64,000 bases of DNA from Streptomyces sp. NBC_00078 (GCF_026343335.1 NZ_JAPELX010000001.1:1240001-1304000); one strand, 5' to 3'; shown: positions 8,944 through 17,743, counted from the first letter of the stretch. Made by a program: numbers and translations. The notes: generated by a model not told the origin, from the sequence alone.

Positions 8944-9348
8944 GGCGCCGTCGGCGCGGCGGATCTCGATCTCCACCGGGAACTCGGGGCGCGCTCCCGC
9001 ATCCAGTTCCGCGACGACGTCCGCGGCCGGGCGGCCGAGGGTGGCGGTGGCCGTGACCACTCCCATCGCCAGCTTCCGGTAAGCGATCTCGGCACTCACG
9101 GCGAGCGGCACGGCCCGCGCAAGGTGCTCCCCGAACGCGGCCAGCACGATCGCTCCGCTCGCGGACTCCCCGAGCGTGAACATCGCGCCGGCGTGCGGCC
9201 CGCCCACGTGGTTGTGGTACTCGCTCTGGTCCGGCAGGGCCAGCACCGCCTTGTCCGGCGTGGTCTCCAAGAACTCGAGATTCAGGGTTCGGGCCATGGG
9301 CACCGTGGCGGCGAGCATCTCACCGATCGACATCTGGTCTGCGCTCAT
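8896..9348 (-). CDS. DUF4442 / hotdog-fold thioesterase-like protein
   Basis: The 150-residue protein fits the hotdog fold of DUF4442 and PaaI-type acyl-CoA thioesterases. HNHVGGPHAGAMFTLGESASG holds the conserved H-N-H-x-x-x-x-H-A-G-A pattern and is followed by the long helix of the fold. The later strands (AEIAYRKLAMGVVTATATL, GEMTVVWTLRPHG) also fit. The open frame starts at 9450, but the ATG at 9348 (MSADQMSIGEML) gives the usual length. Its acyl substrate cannot be read from sequence. It is divergent from the membrane protein gene at 9465. Confidence 0.75.
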   Translation of the reverse strand: MSADQMSIGEMLAATVPMARTLNLEFLETTPDKAVLALPDQSEYHNHVGGPHAGAMFTLGESASGAIVLAAFGEHLARAVPLAVSAEIAYRKLAMGVVTATATLGRPAADVVAELDAGARPEFPVEIEIRRADGAVTGEMTVVWTLRPHG

Positions 9349-9464
9349 GCCGAAGATGTTACCCACGAGTAGCCACGGGTGGCCAGATCCATGTGCGGAT
9401 CGGCACAACCCTGACAAGCCACAGTGACCGAATCGTGTCCCGGGCGGCACTAGGGTGGCTGCTC

Positions 9465-10505
9465 ATGTGGCCAGGACAGCAGCCGCCCGGGGGCGAGCAG
9501 AACCCGCAGGGACCCAACCCGCAGGGACAGAACCCGCAAGCGCAGAACAACCCGTACCAGCAATCGGGGTACCAGCAGCCGAACCCGTATCAGCAGCCCG
9601 GGTTCCAGCAACCCAACCCCTACGCGCAGCAGCCTCAGTGGCAGGCTCCGGTGCCCGCGGGCTCTCCGCAGCCCTCCCAGGGTGGCGGTGGCGGGAACCG
9701 GACGAAGCTCGTCGCGATCGTGGCGGCCGTGGCCGTGGTGGTGGCCGCCGGTGTGACCGGATTCCTGGTGCTGGGCGGGAAGAAGGACGACAAGGCCGGC
9801 GGGGGCAAGACCGACGGCAAACCGTCCTCGTCGGCTTCGGCCTCTGCGGACCCGAGCGCCACGGACTCCTCCTCGGACGACGACCCGCGTGGCGCAGAGA
9901 CCGAGAAGCCGACGATTCCCGGCTGGAAGCTCGTGGTCAACACGAAGTGGGGTATCGCCTTCGACGTGCCCGCGGACTGGGAGGTCCAGAACCCGGGCGT
10001 CGGCATCGGCTTCGACTTCCCGGACAGCGAGAAGGACAAGGGAATCAACATGTCGGGCACCGCGGAGTACAAGTCCAAGTGGTGCACCTCCGACAGCGAC
10101 AAGGACGGCCGCACCGACGACACACCGCTGGCCGTAGTGGGCACCAAGGGCGCCGACGGCGCCAAGAACACCGACGAGATCGCGGTCAACACTCCCCCGT
10201 GGTGGGTCTTCGGCGGCTACACCCAGCCCGACAAGAAGAGCATCACCTTCGACAAGAAGGCCACGCCCTTCAAGACCACTTCGGGCGTCGAGGGCAGCAT
10301 CGCGTGGGCCCAGTCGGCCAACACGCCGAAGAAGGGCAAGTGCGTCACCGACGGCAAGGCGCTCACCTTCGGCTTCAAGAACTCCGCCGACGACTACGTG
10401 TCGTTCAACTTCTTCGGGGCCAAGGGCGTGAAGGACGAGGTCTCCAAGGCGACCGTCCTCAAGGTCCTCAGCACGGTCCGGCTCCACGGAACCCCGACCG
10501 GGTGA
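9465..10505 (+). CDS. Single-pass membrane protein with Gln/Pro/Asn-rich N-terminus
   Basis: The N-terminal 75 residues are low complexity (repeats of NPYQQ, NPQGQ, QQPNPY), as in many actinobacterial cytoplasmic tails. One transmembrane helix (LVAIVAAVAVVVAAGVTGFLVLG, about residues 80-102) is followed by a Ser/Asp-rich linker. An external domain of about 200 residues begins IPGWKLVVNTKWGIAFDVPADWEVQNPG. I do not recognise a named family; the pattern is common in Streptomyces surface proteins. The ATG at 9465 is chosen because upstream codons are unlike the protein. A strong hairpin follows the stop. Confidence 0.65.
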   Translation: MWPGQQPPGGEQNPQGPNPQGQNPQAQNNPYQQSGYQQPNPYQQPGFQQPNPYAQQPQWQAPVPAGSPQPSQGGGGGNRTKLVAIVAAVAVVVAAGVTGFLVLGGKKDDKAGGGKTDGKPSSSASASADPSATDSSSDDDPRGAETEKPTIPGWKLVVNTKWGIAFDVPADWEVQNPGVGIGFDFPDSEKDKGINMSGTAEYKSKWCTSDSDKDGRTDDTPLAVVGTKGADGAKNTDEIAVNTPPWWVFGGYTQPDKKSITFDKKATPFKTTSGVEGSIAWAQSANTPKKGKCVTDGKALTFGFKNSADDYVSFNFFGAKGVKDEVSKATVLKVLSTVRLHGTPTG

Positions 10506-10510
10506 CCGAC

Positions 10511-10558
10511 CCAGGGGTGTTGTGGCCCACCTCGGCGAGGCGGGCCACAACACCCTGG
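10511..10558. terminator. Bidirectional terminator hairpin
   Basis: CCAGGG(G)TGTTGTGGCCC pairs with GGGCCACAACACCCTGG around a 13-base loop, a 17-bp stem with one bulged G. It lies between two converging genes (stops at 10505 and 10563) and can serve both. Confidence 0.8.
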
Positions 10559-10562
10559 GACA

Positions 10563-10892
10563 TCAGCCCCTCAGATCGCCGCGGTGGACCCAGCGGCCGG
10601 CCAGCGACTCCTCGGGGTCGTGGCAGCTGCCGATGCACTCCCAGGTGCCGCCACTGTTCTCACACTCGAGCTGGGCGCTCACCTTGTTGTCCTTGTACAC
10701 ATAGCCGGTCACCCCGGCGCTTGAGCTCGGCGTGGCGTGAACGGCAACCTTCTCCTTGTTGACGATGTAGGTGTGGCCTACGGGGTGGCAGGAGAACGAA
10801 GCGCGCGCCGAGGCGGGCGCCGCGACCACGGCGGGAAGGGCGGCGCCGATGAGCGCGGCCGTTCCGATTACAGCTGCAACACGCTTGCGCAT
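10563..10892 (-). CDS. Small secreted protein, possible SH3-like fold
   Basis: The 109-residue product has a clear signal peptide (MRKRVAAVIGTAALIGAALPAVVAAPASA) and a mature part of about 80 residues. The mature part has VAVHATPSSSAGVTGYVYKDNKV, resembling the opening of bacterial SH3 domains (x-N-V-R-x-x-P-S-x-x-x-x-x-V), and four cysteines that may form two disulfides. AAGGAGCCTC stands before the ATG at 10892. The frame is open to 10952, but the upstream codons would hide the signal peptide. Function unknown; an extracellular role is likely. Confidence 0.65.
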   Translation of the reverse strand: MRKRVAAVIGTAALIGAALPAVVAAPASARASFSCHPVGHTYIVNKEKVAVHATPSSSAGVTGYVYKDNKVSAQLECENSGGTWECIGSCHDPEESLAGRWVHRGDLRG

Positions 10893-11051
10893 GAGGCTCC
10901 TTCGTCCTTGGGACCCAAGAGGTCCCCGGGGGTGGCAAGTCGTCATGAACATGACTTGATCACCTTAAAAGGAACACCAGGCGTCGTCAAAGAGGCGGTC
11001 AAGCACGAGCACTTGGGCGCGGGGTGGGCGGCCGGTGCTTCAAGGGACGAC

Positions 11052-11897
11052 TCAGCCGATGCCGAACGCCCCGTCGGGGGGCTCGGGTGAGGGTACGGCG
11101 TTCTCGTCACCTACCGGTCGCGCGCCGGCGATGAAGTCCCGTATTCCCGCCCCGTACTCGACCCGCGCAGGGAAGGCGTCGGCTGCCGTGAGCCGGGCCA
11201 GGGCGAGTGTGTCGACGGGGTGGTGTGCGGCGACGAGCACTGCGTTGCCGAAACGTCGTCCGCGCAGGACGCCCGGTTCGGCGATCAGCACCAGCTCCTG
11301 GAACACCGCGCCGAAGGTGGCGAGTTGGGAGCGGAGGAAGGCGAAGGGGGTGGCGTCGGCGAGGTTGGCCAGGTAGACGCCCCCCTCGCGCAGTACGCGG
11401 CCGGCCTCGTGCGCGTAGGTCAGGGACGTGAGGTGCGCCGGGACGCGGGAGCCGCCGAAGACGTCGGCGACGAGCACGTCCGCTGAGGCCGTGGGGGCCG
11501 CTTCCAGCCAGGCGCGGGCGTCGGCGGTGTGCACGGCGATGGCGGCGTCGTCCGGGAGCGGCAGGTGCTCCACGACCAGCTCCAGCAAGGCGCGGTCCGC
11601 CTCGACGACGTCCTGCCGCGAGCCGGGCCGGGTCGCGGCCAGATAGCGGGGCAGGGTGAGCGCGCCCCCGCCGAGGTGCAGTACGTCCAGCGGGCGCCCC
11701 GGCTCAGCGACGGTGTCCAGAACATGCCCGAGCCGCCGCGCGTACTCGAACTCCAGATGCGCAGGTTCGTCCAGGTCCACATACGACTGCGGCGCCCCGT
11801 CGACCGTCAGCAGCCAGGCGCGCTTCCGATCCACGTCGGGCATCAGCTTGGCAGTGCCGTGATCGACATCTCGGGTCACGGGTATCGGCTCGTCCAC
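11052..11897 (-). CDS. Spermidine-synthase-like methyltransferase-fold protein
   Basis: The 281-residue protein has the Rossmann-like fold of polyamine synthases. VLHLGGGALTLPRYLA is the nucleotide-binding glycine loop, followed by DVVEADRALLELV (acidic ribose contact) and ADVLVADVFGGSRVPAHL, where spermidine synthases have their catalytic D-x-x-D region. The family includes true aminopropyltransferases and many actinobacterial relatives with no proven activity; the lack of a recognisable amine pocket favours the second kind. The GTG at 11897 is chosen because upstream residues are not protein-like. No co-oriented neighbour shares an operon with it. Confidence 0.7.
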   Translation of the reverse strand: MDEPIPVTRDVDHGTAKLMPDVDRKRAWLLTVDGAPQSYVDLDEPAHLEFEYARRLGHVLDTVAEPGRPLDVLHLGGGALTLPRYLAATRPGSRQDVVEADRALLELVVEHLPLPDDAAIAVHTADARAWLEAAPTASADVLVADVFGGSRVPAHLTSLTYAHEAGRVLREGGVYLANLADATPFAFLRSQLATFGAVFQELVLIAEPGVLRGRRFGNAVLVAAHHPVDTLALARLTAADAFPARVEYGAGIRDFIAGARPVGDENAVPSPEPPDGAFGIG

Positions 11898-11940
11898 ACC
11901 CCCATTGTCTCCGGCACGGGAACGCACCGGCGCCGAGACG

Positions 11941-11985
11941 CCCCGAAAGGGGCGCGGGGAACTGCGCGACCAGCCACAACCAACC
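11941..11985. repeat. Streptomyces-type intergenic repeat
   Basis: CCCCGAAAGGGGCGCGGGGAACTGCGCGACCAGCC is a motif I recognise from many Streptomyces intergenic spaces. CCCC-GAAA-GGGG forms a small hairpin. It sits between the end of the EF-Tu gene and the start of the spermidine-synthase-like gene. Its function is not established; a transcription-end or small-element role is possible. Confidence 0.6.
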
Positions 11986-12035
11986 CGCAGCCCCCCACAC
12001 ATCCCAGCCCCAACGGACCGACTCCCGCCGAGCCG

Positions 12036-13205
12036 TCAGCCGACAACCGTCACGGTGCCCGCGCCGACCGTCCGGCCGCCCTCGCGGATCGCGAAGCCGA
12101 GCCCCGGCTCCAGGGGCACGTCGCGGCCGAGTTCGACCGTCATGGTCACGGTGTCACCGGGCCGGGCGACCGCCGCCTCGCCGAGATCGACGTCTCCGAC
12201 CACGTCCGCGGTGCGGATGTAGAACTGCGGCCGGTAGCCGGTGGACACCGGGGTCGTACGGCCGCCCTCGCGCGTCGACAGGACGTAGACGCGCGCGGAG
12301 AAGCGACGGCTGGGCGCCACGCTGCCGGGCGCCGCCACGACGTGCCCGCGCCGGACCGCGTCCCGCGGCACCCCGCGCAGCAGCAGCGCCACGTTGTCCC
12401 CGGCCTGCGCCTCGTCCATGGGCTTGCCGAAGGTCTCCAGGCCGGTGACGACACTCTCCAGCCCGGCGCCGAGCACTTCGACACGGTCGCCGACGCGCAC
12501 GACACCGCGCTCGACGGCACCGGTCACCACTGTCCCCCGGCCGGTGATCGTGAGCACGTTCTCGACCGGCAGCAGGAACGGCGCGTCCAGGTACCGCTCG
12601 GGCATGGGCACATACGTGTCCACCGCGTCGAGCAGCGCCTCGATGGACGCCGTCCACCGCGGGTCGCCCTCCAGCGCCTTCAGTCCGGAGACGCGTACGA
12701 CCGGTACGGCGTCGCCGCCGTAGCCCTGCGAGGTGAGCAGTTCGCGGACCTCCAGTTCCACGAGGTCGGTGAGCTCCTCGTCGCCCGCGTCGGCCTTGTT
12801 GAGGGCGACGACGATGTGGTCGACGCCCACCTGCCGGGCGAGCAGGACGTGTTCGGCGGTCTGCGGCATGATCCCGTCGACCGCGGAGACGACGAGGATC
12901 GCCCCGTCGAGCTGCGCGGCACCGGTGACCATGTTCTTGACGTAGTCGGCGTGGCCGGGCATGTCCACGTGCGCGTAGTGACGGGTGTCGGTCTCGTACT
13001 CGACGTGCGCGATGTTGATGGTGATGCCGCGGGCGGCTTCCTCCGGGGCGCGGTCGATGCGGTCGAACGGCACGAACGTGCCGGTGCCGCGCTCGGCCAG
13101 CACCTTGGTGATGGCGGCGGTCAGGGTGGTCTTGCCGTGGTCGACGTGGCCCATGGTGCCGATGTTCAGATGCGGTTTGGTGCGCACGTATGCCGTCTTG
13201 GGCAT
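12036..13205 (-). CDS. tuf3: Elongation factor Tu, divergent tuf3-type paralogue
   Basis: The 389-residue GTPase would deliver aminoacyl-tRNA to the ribosome. GHVDHGKTT (P-loop), RGITIN (switch I), [12 protein letters not shown] (switch II) and NKAD (base specificity) are all present, so GTP binding should be intact. It differs from housekeeping EF-Tu in many conserved spots: DMPGH in place of DCPGH, NKAD in place of NKxDxVDD, a shorter N-terminal insert, and an altered domain III end ([30 protein letters not shown]). It stands alone, without the rpsL/fusA operon. These points match the extra tuf3 gene of Streptomyces rather than tuf1. Confidence 0.85.
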   Translation of the reverse strand: MPKTAYVRTKPHLNIGTMGHVDHGKTTLTAAITKVLAERGTGTFVPFDRIDRAPEEAARGITINIAHVEYETDTRHYAHVDMPGHADYVKNMVTGAAQLDGAILVVSAVDGIMPQTAEHVLLARQVGVDHIVVALNKADAGDEELTDLVELEVRELLTSQGYGGDAVPVVRVSGLKALEGDPRWTASIEALLDAVDTYVPMPERYLDAPFLLPVENVLTITGRGTVVTGAVERGVVRVGDRVEVLGAGLESVVTGLETFGKPMDEAQAGDNVALLLRGVPRDAVRRGHVVAAPGSVAPSRRFSARVYVLSTREGGRTTPVSTGYRPQFYIRTADVVGDVDLGEAAVARPGDTVTMTVELGRDVPLEPGLGFAIREGGRTVGAGTVTVVG

Positions 13206-13354
13206 GGCGATACCTCGAAGCCTCTTCGTAGGAGAGATGGGGACCCCAAGGACTCGCCGACCCTCCCCCTGCGGGGTCCGCCGGACGATCCGGAGAGGGT
13301 CAGCTTCGGGCGCCGTCGACTGCGGCGACTAGAACAGGAACGGCAGCCTTCGGG

Positions 13355-13374
13355 GCATCCGCGACCGCGGATGC
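13355..13374. terminator. Hairpin between the AlkD-like and tuf3 genes
   Basis: GCATCCGC-GACC-GCGGATGC is a perfect 8-bp stem with a 4-base loop, about 100 bases past the AlkD-like stop and 150 bases ahead of tuf3. It may end the first transcript or belong to the tuf3 leader. The surrounding 13206-13475 gap contains no convincing gene; a 37-codon frame at 13300-13413 lacks a ribosome binding site. Confidence 0.4.
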
Positions 13375-13475
13375 TGCGAGGTGGAAGGCGTACCGGAACA
13401 TGACGCCGATCATTGCTGACGCTTTGCCCGGCGTCGAATGCTTTTCCGCTCCACGGTCTTCGCGCGCTACGGCGT

Positions 13476-14198
13476 TCAGGCTGCGATGTTCTTCAGCGCC
13501 TCCCGCACCGACAGCGGGGCGAACCGCCCCCGCTCCCGTGCGAGGAACGTCCGTACGGCCTCGGGGTCGGTCTTGGCGTACTCGCGCAGGCTCCAGCCGA
13601 TGGCCTTGCGGATGAAGAAGTCGGGGTGCCCGGACTGGCGCAGGCAATAGCTGAAGAGGCGTTCGGTGTCGGTGTGCTCCTTGTAACGCAGCTGGTGGAG
13701 CAGGGCGGTGCGGGCGACCCACAGGTCCTCGTCCACGATCCAGGCGTCCATGTCCGCCCTCAGCGCCGGGTCGGCCGCGACCAGGGCGCCCACGACGTGG
13801 GCGGCGAGAGCGTCGACGGTGTCCCACCAGGAGAGGGTGGCGACGAGGTGCCGGGCCACCGGGAGGAAGCCGGAGGAGCACGCGCGCGCGTGGCGGCGCA
13901 GATGGTCGACGGCGAAGTAGTGGTACTCGCGCTCGGGCAACTGCCGGCAGCGCAGGGCGATCGCGGTGCAGTCGCGCTCGTCGGGACGGGGCAGGCCCTC
14001 CAGGACGGTGCGGGACAGGGCACGGCGTACGGGTGTGGTGAGACCGAGGAAGGGGGCCACGTCCTTCATGTACGCGCACATGCGCACGGCCTGCTCCGGA
14101 TCGGCGGCGGCACCGTATGTGGCGGTGAGCCGCTGCAGTACGGTGTCAGCGACTGTGCTGGACGGCACGTCCAAGATGTCCCCGCCTGTGACGGTCAT
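13476..14198 (-). CDS. AlkD-like DNA alkylation repair protein
   Basis: The 240-residue protein consists of HEAT-like helical repeats as in the DNA glycosylase AlkD. Marks are VDHLRRHARACSSGFLPVARHLVATLSWWDTVDALAAHVVG (with the W-D-T-V-D sequence holding a family acidic residue) and LWVARTALLHQL...HPDFFIRKAIGWSLREYAK. Known members excise positively charged alkylated bases such as N3- or N7-alkyl purines. The start is uncertain: ATG at 14198 (MTVTGG) or 14210, neither with a strong ribosome binding site. It diverges from the VTT membrane protein gene with a gap of about 50 bases, so the promoters must be very close. Confidence 0.8.
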   Translation of the reverse strand: MTVTGGDILDVPSSTVADTVLQRLTATYGAAADPEQAVRMCAYMKDVAPFLGLTTPVRRALSRTVLEGLPRPDERDCTAIALRCRQLPEREYHYFAVDHLRRHARACSSGFLPVARHLVATLSWWDTVDALAAHVVGALVAADPALRADMDAWIVDEDLWVARTALLHQLRYKEHTDTERLFSYCLRQSGHPDFFIRKAIGWSLREYAKTDPEAVRTFLARERGRFAPLSVREALKNIAA

Positions 14199-14247
14199 GA
14201 GACGAACCATACGGCGATCACACATATCCGTCCGTTAGTGTCACTGG

Positions 14248-15021
14248 ATGCTCGATGCCACCACCCGCTCTGGGGGCACCGCCACGGCCTCTCCCCGGGC
14301 CGCCGCAACGGAGTGCGCCGTCGCCGTAGCCGTGCCCGCACCACCGACCCTGAGCCGGCGCTGCACGCGCGTGCTGCTCTCGCCCTGGTCGCGGCTGTCC
14401 CTGCTCGTCCTCCTGCTCGCGGCCGCCGCGAGTTCCGTGCTGGTCTTCGAACCGCAGCGGCTGCTGGCGCACGGCTGGCCGCCACAGTTCGGCGGCGCCG
14501 CGGCTGCCGTGGTGTTCGCGGTGGCGTACGGACTGTGCAGCGTGGCCTTCGTGCCGCGGCCGCTGCTGAACCTCGCGGCGGGTGCGCTCTTCGGCTCCCA
14601 GTCCGGCACCGGGACGGCCCTGGCGGGCACGGTGCTCGGTGCCGGGATCGCCTTCGGTCTGGGCCGGGTGCTCGGGCAGGACGCGTTGCGGCCGCTGGTG
14701 CGGGGCCGGCTGCTGAAGACCGCGGACGGACAGCTCAGCAGGCACGGGTTCCGCACGATGATGGCGGTCCGGCTCTTCCCGGGAGTGCCGTTCTGGGCGG
14801 CGAACTACTGTGCCGCCGTCTCCCGCATGGGCTGGCTGCCGTTCCTGCTGGCGACGACGCTCGGTTCGATCCCGAACACCGCCGCGTACGCCGTCGCCGG
14901 CGCGCGCGCCTCCGCGCCGACGTCCCCCGCCTTCCTGATCGCCATGGCCTGTATCGCACTGCCGGCTCTGGTGGCGGCGGTGGTCGCCTGGCGCAAGCGG
15001 CACCACCTGCGCGGGAACTGA
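14248..15021 (+). CDS. TVP38/TMEM64 (VTT) family membrane protein
   Basis: The 257-residue protein has about six hydrophobic helices. The VTT signature is seen in FVPRPLLNLAAGALFGSQSGTGTALAGTVLGAGIAFGLGR and in the late FRTMMAVRLFPGVPFWAANYCAA, which carries the conserved F/L-x-R-L-x-P-x-x-P-F motif. Relatives, like DedA proteins, act in lipid scrambling or membrane homeostasis. It is the second VTT-domain protein in this window. The N-terminal 35 residues are cytoplasmic and of low complexity. Confidence 0.8.
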   Translation: MLDATTRSGGTATASPRAAATECAVAVAVPAPPTLSRRCTRVLLSPWSRLSLLVLLLAAAASSVLVFEPQRLLAHGWPPQFGGAAAAVVFAVAYGLCSVAFVPRPLLNLAAGALFGSQSGTGTALAGTVLGAGIAFGLGRVLGQDALRPLVRGRLLKTADGQLSRHGFRTMMAVRLFPGVPFWAANYCAAVSRMGWLPFLLATTLGSIPNTAAYAVAGARASAPTSPAFLIAMACIALPALVAAVVAWRKRHHLRGN

Positions 15022-15026
15022 CGCAG

Positions 15027-15047
15027 CGTCACAGAGCGAGTGTGACG
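15027..15047. repeat. Inverted repeat after the VTT gene
   Basis: CGTCACA and TGTGACG form a perfect 7-bp inverted repeat around 7 bases, starting six bases after the stop at 15021. It may be a weak terminator or a leftover operator at the edge of the HxlR fragment. Confidence 0.4.
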
Positions 15048-15055
15048 GTCTACAG

Positions 15056-15280
15056 GCAGGGCTCGAACTCGAGCCGGTCCTGATGACCCTCATGGAGTGG
15101 GGCGACCGCCATCTCCGCGAGGACGACGACCGCCCCATGGTGATCGAGCACGTCTGCGGCAACGAACTGGTCCCGGTCGTCACCTGCCGCGCCTGTGGCA
15201 GCCCGGTGCACCACGAGGACCTCACCGCACACCCCCAGGCCGACGGCTGGACGGTGACCGGGACCGACAGCGGCCTGAAC
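15056..15280 (+). pseudogene. HxlR-family regulator, C-terminal fragment
   Basis: The plus frame reads LELEPVLMTLMEWGDRHL followed by VCGNELVPVVTCRACGSPVHHEDL. This is the end of an HxlR-type winged-helix regulator (family pattern ...L-x-x-W-G-D-x-x-L... and a small C-x-x-C segment). The DNA-binding half is missing. The fragment stops where the opposite-strand cupin fragment begins, so two unrelated gene ends were joined by deletion or recombination. Confidence 0.6.
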
Positions 15281-15284
15281 GGAT

Positions 15285-15513
15285 CCGCATCCCGCCCGCC
15301 GTTCTGCATGAGCACCGTGATGGGCAGGTCGTCCTCGTCGACGAGGCGGTGGATGATGCCCGGCGAGAACCAGGCGACCGCGCCGGGTACGAGGGGTGTC
15401 ACCTCGGTACCCGGACGTCGCGCCCCCCACCCGCCGACGACGACGTGCGCCTCCGAACAGGCCAGGTGCATATGGGGGGTTCCGCCGCAGACGCCGTCGA
15501 CGGCCGGCCGGTC
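15285..15513 (-). pseudogene. Cupin-domain protein fragment
   Basis: On the minus strand the frame reads GGTPHMHLACSEAHVVVGG...PLVPGAVAWFSPGIIHRL and ends VLMQNGG, the core of a small cupin with metal-ligand-like HMHLACSE and a late H. A stop just upstream (15514-15516) and loss of the C-terminus show that both ends are gone. It points in the same direction as the PmoA/oxidoreductase pair and may once have belonged to that operon. Confidence 0.55.
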
Positions 15514-15575
15514 TCAGACGGACAGATGTGAGACTGCGACACCGGCCGGCAGTTCCGGGAACTCCCCCGCGCTCA

Positions 15576-16499
15576 TCACGGATGCGTCTGCAGGTACTTG
15601 TCGATCTCCTGGCGCTCCCACGACCCGTCGGCCACCACGATCCGGTAGCGGCGGGTGAGGGTGTCGCCGGGGGCGAGCTCCAGTTCGTCGTAGAACGCCC
15701 AGGACGGGGCGACCGCGGCGAACGGCTCGTTGCGTACGAACCAGTGCGCGGGGTGGGTTCCGTGTTCGCCCAGATGATCGTTCTCGGGGGCGTGGGCGAA
15801 GACGAGAGTGGCGTGGCCGTCGGCGCCGTCGTGTTCGCCGGAGAAGGCGAGCCAGGACGACTGCTCGCCCATCAGACCGGGACCCTCGCCGTCGGGGCCG
15901 ATGATCCGGCCGTCGCGAAAGGCCCGCGGGCCGCGCCAGAACAGGCCGGTGTAGCCGGCCATCTCGCGCCCCGCGGTGGTCGGGCTGCCGAAGCGCAGTG
16001 GCTCGTCCCGGCGGTTGGTGACGACGCTGGTCCAGGTCAGCGCCCAGGATCCGGACTCCGTGTCCACGTCGTGGATCTCGACACGGCGCTCCTCGCCGGC
16101 CCACAGCTCCCCGCCGTACGGGTGCCAGGTGAGCCGCTCGGCGATGACGGCGCGGTCGTCGTGGGCGGCCACCTCGTCGAAGGCGACGTGCGCCATCGAG
16201 CCCACGCGCTGCGGCAGTTCGAGGTAGCCCTCGCCGTGGACGTAGGAGTTGCCGCCCCACAGGTTGGCGCCCGACAGGTGCGAGGCCGTCAGCTGAAGAC
16301 CCTTGTGCCAGCGGTGGTCGTTCGGCCGGTAGTCGGTGACGACGTCGCCCGCCAGGGTGCGCAAGGGGTGGATGTACGGCTTCGGGGACTCCCAGGCCGC
16401 CTCCGGGGCGTAGACGTAGCTGAGCAGCTCCACGCCGGTGGACGTTTCGGTGATCGTGATCCGGTCGCCGTGGGCGTGGACGACGCGCAGGCCGCTCAC
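15576..16499 (-). CDS. PmoA-family (DUF6807) protein
   Basis: The 307-residue protein matches the PmoA/DUF6807 family by YIHPLRTLAGDVVTDYRPNDHRWHKGLQLTASHLSGANLWGG, a conserved His/Asp/Trp-rich block. The family is found with sugar oxidoreductases and is presumed to act on carbohydrate derivatives, but the reaction is not known to me. The GTG start overlaps the stop of the upstream oxidoreductase by four bases (GTGA), so the two proteins are co-translated and likely serve one pathway. Confidence 0.8.
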   Translation of the reverse strand: MSGLRVVHAHGDRITITETSTGVELLSYVYAPEAAWESPKPYIHPLRTLAGDVVTDYRPNDHRWHKGLQLTASHLSGANLWGGNSYVHGEGYLELPQRVGSMAHVAFDEVAAHDDRAVIAERLTWHPYGGELWAGEERRVEIHDVDTESGSWALTWTSVVTNRRDEPLRFGSPTTAGREMAGYTGLFWRGPRAFRDGRIIGPDGEGPGLMGEQSSWLAFSGEHDGADGHATLVFAHAPENDHLGEHGTHPAHWFVRNEPFAAVAPSWAFYDELELAPGDTLTRRYRIVVADGSWERQEIDKYLQTHP

Positions 16500-17683
16500 G
16501 CGGACACTTCCCCGGCGGCTGCGGGAGCCACGGGTGCCCAGCCGGGCGCATCCCCGTGCATCGCCGAGTGGAACGGGTCGCCTGGGCCGATCTCGCCGGC
16601 CTTCACCGTCGTGTCCGTGAACGCCGACTTGTACAGCGCGGCGATCAGCTCCAGGCTCGTACGCCCGTCGGCGCCGCTGCTGCGCGGCCGCTCCCCCGCG
16701 CGCATGCTCGCGACCAGCTCCCGCAACTGCTCCGTGTGCGAGCTGGGCACGTCGGTCCCGAAGTCCTGCCAGGCGGCGGCCTCTTCGGCCGGCACGCCGG
16801 GGGCCGGGGTGACACGCCAGTTCGCGTTGCTGTGGCCGTAGAGGTGGGTGAGCTCGACGGTGGCGCGCTCGCAGTCGATGCGGATGCGGCTGACCTCGTC
16901 GGGGCTCAGGACACTGTTGACGACCGTCGCCATGGCACCGCTCTCGAAGCGGACCAGAGCGGTCGAGACGTCCTCGGTCTCCAGGTCGTGCACCAGCCGT
17001 CCGGCCATCGCCCGCACCTCGCTCCACGGGCCGAGCAGGTCCAGCAGGAGGTCCATCTGGTGGATGCCGTGGCCCATGGCGGGCCCGCCGCCCTCGGTCG
17101 CCCAGCGGCCGCGCCAGGGCACGGCGTAGTAGGCGGTGTCGCGGTACCAGGTGGTCTGGCAGTGGGCGACGAGCGGCCGGCCCATGGTCTTCTCGGCGAG
17201 CAGCCGGCGCACATGCCGGGAGCCGGAGCCGAAGCGGTGCTGGAAGACGATGGACGCGTACGGGCCGCCGTCCGCACCCTCCTCGGCCTCCACCGCGTCG
17301 TAGTCGGCGAGCGTCGGCACCGGCGGCTTCTCGCACCACGCCCACGCCCCGGCACGCAGGGCGGCGATCGTCTGGTCGCGGTGCAGCGTCGGCGGAGTGC
17401 AGACGCTGACCAGGTCGGGGCGCTGCTCTCGGAGCATCCGGTCGAGATCGGTGTAGGCGTGCGGGATCCCGGTCTCCCGGCAGAACTCCTCGACCGCGGT
17501 GGCATCGATGTCGACCGCGGCGACGACCTCCGTCTCGCCCTCCGCGGCGAGCGCGGACAGCGCGGACAGGTGCGAGCCCCGGCCAATGGCGCCGATGCCG
17601 ATGATCGCGGCACGGACGCGTCGGCCGGAGAGCGGGGCGCGAGGGGGCCGGGACGTCCCTGAACGGGTTTCGGACGTAGGCAT
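16496..17683 (-). CDS. Gfo/Idh/MocA-family oxidoreductase
   Basis: The 395-residue enzyme is an NAD(P)-dependent sugar or inositol-type dehydrogenase. The N-terminal Rossmann fold starts at AAIIGIGAIGRGSHLSAL, the family catalytic motif appears as CEKPPVPTLADYDAV (normally EKP), and the C-terminal domain has GGGPAMGHGIHQMDLLLDLLG with the conserved G-x-x-x-D/H-x-x-D pattern. The ATG at 17683 (MPTSETRSG) is preferred over the longer frame to 17770. It is the first gene of an operon with the PmoA-like gene, and a LacI-type half-palindrome lies upstream. Confidence 0.85.
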   Translation of the reverse strand: MPTSETRSGTSRPPRAPLSGRRVRAAIIGIGAIGRGSHLSALSALAAEGETEVVAAVDIDATAVEEFCRETGIPHAYTDLDRMLREQRPDLVSVCTPPTLHRDQTIAALRAGAWAWCEKPPVPTLADYDAVEAEEGADGGPYASIVFQHRFGSGSRHVRRLLAEKTMGRPLVAHCQTTWYRDTAYYAVPWRGRWATEGGGPAMGHGIHQMDLLLDLLGPWSEVRAMAGRLVHDLETEDVSTALVRFESGAMATVVNSVLSPDEVSRIRIDCERATVELTHLYGHSNANWRVTPAPGVPAEEAAAWQDFGTDVPSSHTEQLRELVASMRAGERPRSSGADGRTSLELIAALYKSAFTDTTVKAGEIGPGDPFHSAMHGDAPGWAPVAPAAAGEVSA

Positions 17684-17743
17684 GTACCTGATCAGCGCTC
17701 CTCCGGGGACAACGGGCCGACGAGGAGGAACGCCGAACCTCGG

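Noticed and set aside
13300..13413. 37-codon hydrophobic frame upstream of tuf3.
   Set aside because: No ribosome binding site and overlap with a hairpin; could be chance. Mentioned only in the terminator entry.
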